Assembly: GCA_025927765.1 (NCBI GenBank)
Contig: JAICKU010000024.1
Location: 1 to 48,687 of the forward strand
Source: Burkholderiales bacterium
GTDB lineage: Bacteria; Pseudomonadota; Gammaproteobacteria; Burkholderiales; Casimicrobiaceae
DNA length: 48,687 nt
Direction: 5' to 3'
This document shows, piece after piece, positions 42,617 through 48,687 of this stretch; the stretch's first letter is position 1; each line of letters starts with the position of its first letter. The position numbers and the translations under genes were made by a program. The notes below the pieces were generated by a model. That model ran no database searches. It had not been told where the DNA came from and worked only from the letters and a program-made list of their open reading frames with translations.

Positions 42617-44491
42617 ATGGCGGATCTGATCGACGTTCGCGACCTCTCGATCGATTTCGACGATCGCGGCACGCGCATTCGCGCGCTCGACCGCGTGTCG
42701 TTTCGCATCGCGCCGGGCGATACGCTCGCGCTCGTCGGCGAGTCGGGGTCCGGCAAATCGGTGACCGCGCAGGCAATGATGCGAATCCTGCCGCGCAACG
42801 CGACGATCGCGTCGGGCAGCGTCGTGTTCACGCCGCCCGACGGCCACAACCCCATCGACATCGTGCGCCTCGTGCCGGATGGCCGGGCGATGCGGCGCAT
42901 CCGCGGCGCGCGCATCTCGATGATCTTCCAGGAGCCGATGGTGTCGCTGTCGCCGCTGCACACGATCGGCGACCAGGTGAGCGAGGCGCTGTTCCTGCAC
43001 CGGAAGATTTCGCATCGCGCCGGCATGCGCGAAACCGAGGACATGCTGCGCCGCGTCGGCTTTCCCGATCCGCCGCGCGCATTGCGCACGTATCCGTTCG
43101 AGCTGTCCGGCGGCCTGCGCCAGCGCGCGATGATCGCGATGGCGCTCGTGTGCCGGCCGTCGCTCCTGATCGCCGACGAGCCGACGACGGCGCTCGACGT
43201 CACGATGCAGGCGCAGATCCTCGAGCTCATCAAGTCGCTGCAGGCCGACCTCGGCATGGCGGTGCTGATCATCACGCACGATCTCGGCGTGGTCGCCAAC
43301 GTCGCGCAGTCGGTGGTCGTGCTCTATCGCGGGCGCGTGATGGAATCGGGGCCCATCGACGCGATCTTCGAGCGACCCGCGCATCCGTACCTGCGCGCTC
43401 TACTGCGCGCCGTGCCGCACTTCGACATGAAGCCCGGCGAACGCCTCGTGCCGGTGCGCGACGTCGAATCCGAAACGGGCCCGCTCGTGGAGACGCGCAA
43501 GGCGTGGCCGGCCGACGCGGGGTCGGAGCACCTACGTGTGCGCAACATCGTCAAGAGCTTCACGACGCGTGCCGGCGGCTTCCTGATCCGGCGCGAAGGC
43601 CCGGCGTTTCGCGCCGTCGACGACGTGAGCCTGACGATCCGCCGTGGCCAATGCTTCGGCCTCGTGGGCGAGAGCGGCTGCGGCAAGACGACGCTGTCCA
43701 AAGTGATCATGCGCGCGCTCGAGCCGGACCGCGGCGAAGTGACGTACAACGATCGCGGCCGCACGATCGACGTCGTGCATGCGAGCAGCGACGCGCTGAT
43801 GCAGTTCCGCCGCCGCGTGCAGTACATCTTCCAGGATCCGTTCGGATCGCTGTCGCCGCGGATGACCGTGTTCGACATCCTCCGCGAGCCGCTGGTGATC
43901 CACGGCATCGGCGACGCCGACCATCGCGCGCAGATGGCGAAGGAGCTGATGCGTCTCGTCGGCCTCGACCCGCGCTACCTCAACCGCTATCCGCACAGCT
44001 TCTCGGGCGGCCAGCGACAGCGGATCGGCATCGCGCGCGCGCTGGCGCTGTCGCCCGATCTCATCCTGTGCGACGAGCCGGTGTCGGCGCTCGACGTGTC
44101 GATCCAGGCGCAGGTGCTGAACCTGCTCAAGGACCTGCAGGCGGACCTCGGCCTCACGTACCTGTTCATTTCGCACAACCTCGCGGTCGTCGACTACGTG
44201 GCCGACGAGATCGCCGTGATGTGCCGCGGCCGGATCGTCGAGATCGCGCCGCGCGAAGTGCTGTTCCGCCATCCGATGCACCCGTACACGCTCGGACTCC
44301 TCGCCGCGGTGCCGTATCCCGACCTCGCACGTAAGCTCGATCTTGGCGCCGTCATGCGCGGGGCGGCGCGCCGCCCCGAGGAGTGGCCCGCCCCGTACGC
44401 GTGGACCGATGCGAGCGCGGGCGAACTCGTCCACGTCGGCGACGGGCACCGCGTGCGAATGCAGACGGCGAACGTCCGCGAGGCTGCGTGA
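42617..44491 (+). CDS. double-ATPase ABC importer protein (peptide/nickel type)
   Basis: A 624-residue protein joining two peptide-type ABC ATPases, as DppD and DppF fused. First half: GESGSGKS Walker A, ELSGGLRQR signature, LLIADEPTTALD Walker B. Second half begins near residue 310: GESGCGKT Walker A, FSGGQRQRIGIARAL signature, LILCDEPVSALD Walker B, and the usual HPYTLGLLAAVP element after each half. Such fusions (YejF/GsiA-like) energise oligopeptide, glutathione or microcin import. The ligand is undetermined. Its stop overlaps the start of the solute-binding gene. Confidence 0.95.
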   Translation: MADLIDVRDLSIDFDDRGTRIRALDRVSFRIAPGDTLALVGESGSGKSVTAQAMMRILPRNATIASGSVVFTPPDGHNPIDIVRLVPDGRAMRRIRGARISMIFQEPMVSLSPLHTIGDQVSEALFLHRKISHRAGMRETEDMLRRVGFPDPPRALRTYPFELSGGLRQRAMIAMALVCRPSLLIADEPTTALDVTMQAQILELIKSLQADLGMAVLIITHDLGVVANVAQSVVVLYRGRVMESGPIDAIFERPAHPYLRALLRAVPHFDMKPGERLVPVRDVESETGPLVETRKAWPADAGSEHLRVRNIVKSFTTRAGGFLIRREGPAFRAVDDVSLTIRRGQCFGLVGESGCGKTTLSKVIMRALEPDRGEVTYNDRGRTIDVVHASSDALMQFRRRVQYIFQDPFGSLSPRMTVFDILREPLVIHGIGDADHRAQMAKELMRLVGLDPRYLNRYPHSFSGGQRQRIGIARALALSPDLILCDEPVSALDVSIQAQVLNLLKDLQADLGLTYLFISHNLAVVDYVADEIAVMCRGRIVEIAPREVLFRHPMHPYTLGLLAAVPYPDLARKLDLGAVMRGAARRPEEWPAPYAWTDASAGELVHVGDGHRVRMQTANVREAA

Positions 44492-46374
44492 CCCCATTGC
44501 GCATCTTCGCGTTCGCGCTTCTCGCGCTCTCTTTCACGGCAGCGTTGGCCGAGGAGCCGCCCGCGTTGGCCGACGACGTCGCGGCCAAGCGTCTGCCGCC
44601 GCTCGCAAAGCGCCTGCCGGTCGTGCCGAAGGTCGTCGACGTGGTGCGTCCCGGCTGGGCGCCCGGACGCTACGGCGGTGACCTGCGGATGCTGATGGCG
44701 AAGGATCGCGACATCCGCATGATGGTCGTGTACGGCTATGCGCGGCTCGTCGGCTATGACGAGCATCTGCACCTTCAGCCCGACATCCTCGAGCGCGTCG
44801 ACAACGTCGGCAACCGGATCTTCACGCTGCACCTTCGCGCCGGGCATCGCTGGTCGGACGGCGAGCCCTTCACTGCCGAGGACTTCCGCTACTACTGGGA
44901 AGACGTCGCGAACAACAAGGACCTCTCGCCGTTCGGCTTGCCGCGCGCGCTCCTCGCCGATCACAAGGGCCCGACGTTCGAGGTGATCGACGACGAAACG
45001 GTGCGTTTCCGCTGGGACGCGCCCAATCCGCAGTTCCTCGCCGCGCTCGCCGCGCCGAGCCCCCTGTTCATCTTTCGCCCGGCGCATTACCTGAAGCAAT
45101 TCCACGCGCGCTACGTCGGACTCGACAAGGCGAACGCGATCGCCGTGGCCGCGGGGTCGCGCAACTGGGTGGGCTATCACCAGAAGCTCGACGAGCAGTT
45201 CCGCTTCGACAATCCGGCGCTCCCCACGCTCGAGCCGTGGATCAACACGACCGCCCTGCCGACGACGCGCTTCGTGCTCGAGCGCAATCCCTATTTCCAC
45301 CGCGTCGATCGCCTCGGGCGCCAGCTGCCTTACATCGATCGCGTGATCATCAACGTGACCGACGACAAGCTGATTCCGGCGCGCACCGGCGCGGGCGCGG
45401 TCGACCTGCAGGCGCGTTATCTGCGCTTCGACAACTACACGTTCCTGAAGCAGGCGGAGGAACGCAACCGCTACCACGTGTACCTGTGGGAAAAGGCGAT
45501 CGGCTCGCAGGTGGCGCTGTATCCGAACCTGAACGTCGCCGATCCCGTGTGGCAGAAGCTGATGCGCGACGTGCGCTTCCGCCGCGCGCTGTCGCTCGGC
45601 ATCGACCGCCACGAGCTGAACGAGGTCGTGTACTTCGGGCTCGGCGAGGAATCGGCGAACACGGTGCTGCCGCGAAGTGAACTCTTCCGGCCGCAGTTTC
45701 GCCGCGCGTGGGCGTCGTTCGACCTCGCGCAGGCGAACGCGCTGCTCGATCAGATCGGGCTCACGCAACGCAGCGACGACGGCCTGCGGCTGCTTCCGGA
45801 CGGCCGGCCGATGGAGCTCATCGTCGACACGTCGGGCGAGAGCACCGAGGAGACCGACGTGCTCGAGCTGATCCGCGACGACTGGCGCAAGCTCGGCATC
45901 GCGCTCTATCCCCGGCCCTCGCAGCGCGAGGTGTTCCGCAAGCGCGTGTTCTCCGGCATGTCGATGATGTCGGTGTGGTCGGGCCTGTCGAACGCGATCC
46001 CGACCGCGGAGATGAGCCCGGCGCAGCTCGCGCCGACGACGCAGGAGCAGCTCGAATGGCCGATGTGGGGCCAGTACTACGAGCTGTCCGGCAAGGGCGG
46101 CGAGAAGCCGACGCTGCCCGACGTGCTCGCGCTCGTGCGCCTGTACGACGAGTGGCGGCGCGCCACCGCCGACGACGAGCGCGAGCGGGTGTGGCTCGCG
46201 ATGCTCGCGATCCAGGCCGACCAGGTCTACACGATCGGCACCGTCGCGCGCGCGCTGCAGCCGGTCGTCGTGCGCGACGATCTTCGCAACGTACCGCAGG
46301 AGGGCTTCTTCAGCTGGGATCCCGGCGCCTACTTCGGGATGTACCACTTCGACACGTTCTGGTTCGATCGCTGA
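44488..46374 (+). CDS. long peptide-type ABC solute-binding protein
   Basis: A 628-residue periplasmic receptor of the family-5 (OppA/DppA) type. Signal peptide VTPLRIFAFALLALSFTAAL; then LRMLMAKDRDIRMM, VGYDEHLHLQPDILERV, FTLHLRAGHRWSDGEPFTAEDF, TRFVLERNPYFHRVDRLG, LMRDVRFRRALSLGIDRHEL and a C-terminal lobe. It is longer than usual (about 530), as in receptors for large or unusual cargo. Long versions of this type pair with permeases that carry extra periplasmic insertions, as here. GTG 44488 overlaps the ATPase stop; its TGA overlaps the next ATG. Confidence 0.93.
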   Translation: MTPLRIFAFALLALSFTAALAEEPPALADDVAAKRLPPLAKRLPVVPKVVDVVRPGWAPGRYGGDLRMLMAKDRDIRMMVVYGYARLVGYDEHLHLQPDILERVDNVGNRIFTLHLRAGHRWSDGEPFTAEDFRYYWEDVANNKDLSPFGLPRALLADHKGPTFEVIDDETVRFRWDAPNPQFLAALAAPSPLFIFRPAHYLKQFHARYVGLDKANAIAVAAGSRNWVGYHQKLDEQFRFDNPALPTLEPWINTTALPTTRFVLERNPYFHRVDRLGRQLPYIDRVIINVTDDKLIPARTGAGAVDLQARYLRFDNYTFLKQAEERNRYHVYLWEKAIGSQVALYPNLNVADPVWQKLMRDVRFRRALSLGIDRHELNEVVYFGLGEESANTVLPRSELFRPQFRRAWASFDLAQANALLDQIGLTQRSDDGLRLLPDGRPMELIVDTSGESTEETDVLELIRDDWRKLGIALYPRPSQREVFRKRVFSGMSMMSVWSGLSNAIPTAEMSPAQLAPTTQEQLEWPMWGQYYELSGKGGEKPTLPDVLALVRLYDEWRRATADDERERVWLAMLAIQADQVYTIGTVARALQPVVVRDDLRNVPQEGFFSWDPGAYFGMYHFDTFWFDR

Positions 46375-47372
46375 TGCTGCAATACATCGTCAAGCGCATC
46401 CTGATGATGATCCCGACGCTGCTCATGGTGAGCGTCATCGTGTTCACCATCATCCAGCTGCCGCCGGGCAACTACCTCGAAAGCTACATCGCGGAACTCG
46501 AGGCGCAGGGCGAGTCGGTCGACCGGCAGAAGGTCGAGTTCCTGCGCGAGTACTACGGACTCGACCAGCCGCTGCCGAAGCAGTACCTGCGCTGGGTGGG
46601 CGGCATGCTGCGCGGCGACTTCGGATACTCGTTCGAGTTCAACATGCCGGTGACGAAGGTGGTCGGCGATCGCATGCTGCTCACGGTGATCGTGTCGTTC
46701 GCGACGATTCTCTTCACGTGGGCGATCGCGTTTCCCATCGGAATCTATTCGGCGACGCACCAGTACAGCTGGGGCGATTACGGCCTCTCGTTCCTGGGGT
46801 TCCTCGGCATCGCGATCCCGAACTTCATGCTCGCGCTCGTGATGATGTACGTCGCGAACGTCGTGTTCGGCACGACGATCGGCGGCCTGATGGACCCCGA
46901 GTACATCGGCAAGCCGTGGACGTGGGACAAGGTGAAGTCGGTGCTCGAGCACAGCTGGATTCCGGTCGTCGTGATCGGGACGAGCGGCACCGCCGGGATG
47001 ATCCGGCGGCTTCGCGCCAACCTGCTCGACGAGCTTTCGAAACAGTACGTGGTGACCGCGCGCGCCAAGGGATTGCCGCCGCGCAAGGTGCTGCGAAAGT
47101 ATCCGCTGCGAATGGCGCTCAACTTCTTCATCTCCGACATCGGGAGCCTGCTGCCGCACATCATCTCGGGCGCGGAGATCACCGCGGTCGTGCTGTCGCT
47201 GCCGACGACCGGGCCGATGCTCCTCAATGCGCTCAAGAGCCAGGACATGTACCTCGCGGGGTCGTTCCTGATGTTCCTCGCGTTCCTGATCGTCGTCGGC
47301 GTGCTGATCTCCGACCTGGCGCTCGTCGCGCTCGATCCACGCATCCGGCTGTCGGGCGGGGTCGCGCGGTGA
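46374..47372 (+). CDS. ABC transporter permease (DppB type)
   Basis: A 332-residue inner-membrane permease. N-terminal helix (ILMMIPTLLMVSVIVFTIIQ) with PPGNYLESYIAELEAQGES, DQPLPKQYLRWVGGMLRGDFGYSFE, then the membrane core and the ATPase-coupling EAA loop (VVTARAKGLPPRKVLRKYPLR). The end LISDLALVALDPRIRL is typical of DppB/OppB proteins. Works with the DppC-type permease that follows. Starts inside the previous stop (TGATG). Confidence 0.95.
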   Translation: MLQYIVKRILMMIPTLLMVSVIVFTIIQLPPGNYLESYIAELEAQGESVDRQKVEFLREYYGLDQPLPKQYLRWVGGMLRGDFGYSFEFNMPVTKVVGDRMLLTVIVSFATILFTWAIAFPIGIYSATHQYSWGDYGLSFLGFLGIAIPNFMLALVMMYVANVVFGTTIGGLMDPEYIGKPWTWDKVKSVLEHSWIPVVVIGTSGTAGMIRRLRANLLDELSKQYVVTARAKGLPPRKVLRKYPLRMALNFFISDIGSLLPHIISGAEITAVVLSLPTTGPMLLNALKSQDMYLAGSFLMFLAFLIVVGVLISDLALVALDPRIRLSGGVAR

Positions 47373-47403
47373 TTCTCGGCGCGACGGGCGCGCGAACGCC
47401 GCG

Positions 47404-48621
47404 ATGAACATCCAGCGCGACGTCGTCATGCCCGCGCACGCCGAGGCCGAAACCGCAAAGTCCGCGGACGCGCCCGAGCACGACCACTTCGTGTCGACCG
47501 AGCCGTTCGATCCGGGCTCCGCGTCGGCGCTGCCGCCCGGGCAGGAGCGCTTCTACCTCGCGTCGCAGTGGACGCTGATGTGGTGGAAGTTCAAGCGCCA
47601 CAAGGTCGCCGTCGCCTCGGCGATCATCCTGCTCGCGATGTACGGCTCGACGCTCGTCACCGAGTTCCTGGCGCCCTACAACCTGCACACGCGGCACATC
47701 GATTTCATCTACGCATCGCCGCAGCGCGTGCATCTGTTCCACGACGGACACTTCATCGGGCCCTTCGTCTATGCGCAGACGAAGACGCTCGACATGACGA
47801 ACCTGAAGCGCGTCTACACGCCGGACCACAGCGCGCCGCGGCCGATCCGCTTCTTCTGCACCGGCGACACGTATCGCTTGTGGGGCCTCGTCGAGATGTC
47901 GTTCCACGTCGCCTGTCCCGCCGAGAACGGCACGCTGTTCCTGCTCGGCACCGACCGGCTCGGGCGCGACGTGCTGTCGCGCATTCTTTACGGTGCGCGC
48001 ATCTCGCTCACCATCGGCCTCCTCGGCATCGCGATCTCGTTCGCGCTCGGACTCGTGATCGGCGGCATCGCCGGCTATTACGGCGGCTGGGTCGACCTGG
48101 TCGTGCAGCGCGTCATCGAGGTGATCCGCTCGTTCCCCGAGTTGCCGCTGTGGATGGCGCTCTCCGCCGTGCTGCCCGTCACGTGGAGCCCGATCCTGAT
48201 CTACTTCGGCATCACCGGCATCCTCGCGCTGCTCGACTGGACGGGCCTCGCGCGCGCAGTGCGCTCGAAGCTGCTCGCGCTGCGCGAGGAGGACTACACG
48301 ACGGCCGCGCGACTGATGGGGGCAAAGCCGTCGCGCATCATCTCGCGCCACCTGCTGCCGGGCTTCATGAGCCACCTGATCGCATCGGCGACGCTGTCGA
48401 TCCCGAGCATGATCCTCGGCGAGACCGCGCTTTCGTTCCTCGGCATCGGCCTGCGTCCCCCGATCACGAGCTGGGGCGTGCTGCTGAACGAGGCGCAGAA
48501 CATCAACGTGGTCGCCCTCTATCCGTGGCTGATGCTGCCCGTCGTGCCGGTGATCGTGGTGATCCTCGCGTTCAACTTCTTCGGCGACGGGCTGCGCGAC
48601 GCAGCCGACCCGTATCGCTAA
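47404..48621 (+). CDS. ABC transporter permease (DppC type) with large insertion
   Basis: A 405-residue permease, about 100 residues longer than usual DppC. After a polar, His/Glu-rich N-terminus the first helix lies at about 73-92 (AVASAIILLAMYGSTLVTEF). Between it and the core (TDRLGRDVLSRILYGARISL onward) is an extra periplasmic segment of about 90 residues with HIDFIYASPQRVHLFHDGHF, RVYTPDHSAP and a Cys pair (FFCTGD, HVACPAEN). The core ends with ETALSFLGIGLRPPITSWG and DGLRDAADPYR. The insertion may dock the long receptor. The TAA stop is inside a repeat. Confidence 0.94.
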   Translation: MNIQRDVVMPAHAEAETAKSADAPEHDHFVSTEPFDPGSASALPPGQERFYLASQWTLMWWKFKRHKVAVASAIILLAMYGSTLVTEFLAPYNLHTRHIDFIYASPQRVHLFHDGHFIGPFVYAQTKTLDMTNLKRVYTPDHSAPRPIRFFCTGDTYRLWGLVEMSFHVACPAENGTLFLLGTDRLGRDVLSRILYGARISLTIGLLGIAISFALGLVIGGIAGYYGGWVDLVVQRVIEVIRSFPELPLWMALSAVLPVTWSPILIYFGITGILALLDWTGLARAVRSKLLALREEDYTTAARLMGAKPSRIISRHLLPGFMSHLIASATLSIPSMILGETALSFLGIGLRPPITSWGVLLNEAQNINVVALYPWLMLPVVPVIVVILAFNFFGDGLRDAADPYR

Positions 48622-48687
48622 CTTCGGGGTCAGTAACTTCGGGGTCAGAGCTGTAAGTATTCGCAGGCGAATACTTACAGCTCTGAC
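48619..48687. repeat. terminal tandem and palindromic repeat
   Basis: Two tandem copies of a 15-base unit, TAACTTCGGGGTCAG (48619-48633 and 48634-48648), the first containing the permease stop codon. Overlapping the second copy is a perfect inverted repeat with 21-base arms (48644-48664 and 48667-48687) around AG; it ends at the last base of the window, and the right arm probably continues with CCCC. The GGGGTCAG core links it to the other GGGTC units of the window. Confidence 0.85.

Overview
The window is GC-rich (about two thirds G+C by eye) with many GTG/TTG starts and tightly packed, often overlapping genes. It most likely comes from a beta-proteobacterium, probably Burkholderiales or a relative. 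That is an inference from the gene families (Bug/TctC-type receptor, OpgC-like membrane protein, protealysin with emfourin, peroxiredoxin-glutaredoxin fusion, DUF3011) and from dispersed GGGTC/GACCC palindromes at gene ends. No rRNA, tRNA, transposase, phage gene or CRISPR array was seen.

Layout. 1-2.8 kb is an accessory patch: the end of a Cys-rich protein, an OsmC-like gene, a well-formed integron attC site (881-971), a HAD phosphatase cassette gene, a half attC site joined to a broken antitoxin gene, a RidA-like gene and a small membrane protein. There is no integrase. 2.9-12.4 kb is a run of small plus-strand genes: two GNAT acetyltransferases, a DUF3011 protein, PaiB-like, DUF167, reductase, DUF1275, acyltransferase 3, VIT family, NUDIX, phosphodiesterase and VOC. 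12.5-20 kb is mostly minus strand: a ScyD/ScyE-like secreted beta-propeller, an OpgC-like protein and a full-length Lhr helicase, with one plus-strand SGNH hydrolase.

20.1-24 kb holds a three-gene operon: two exported CsgG/FlgT-like proteins and a membrane Ser/Thr kinase with a large extracytoplasmic part. 24-27 kb is a stress-flavoured group (dodecin, CBS protein, YflT-like protein, collagen-like small secreted protein, DUF883 protein). 28-30 kb holds an intact ligase-associated exonuclease followed by a DNA-ligase homologue that has lost its whole adenylation domain. 30-32 kb, minus strand, is a protealysin-like protease, its emfourin inhibitor and a lipoprotein. 32.2-37 kb has a rhomboid protease, a zinc-ribbon membrane protein and a PAS-GGDEF-EAL protein. 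37-39.3 kb is a redox pair (peroxiredoxin-glutaredoxin and a flavin disulfide reductase). 40.6-48.6 kb is one six-gene import operon: Bug-type receptor, alpha/beta hydrolase, double-ATPase ABC protein, long solute-binding protein and two permeases. The window ends in a 21-bp-arm palindrome.

The observations most worth following are the catalytic-domain-less ligase beside its exonuclease (29117-30022), the kinase operon (20084-23962), the protease-inhibitor-lipoprotein operon (30029-32063), and the attC site with its half-site relic (881-1742).
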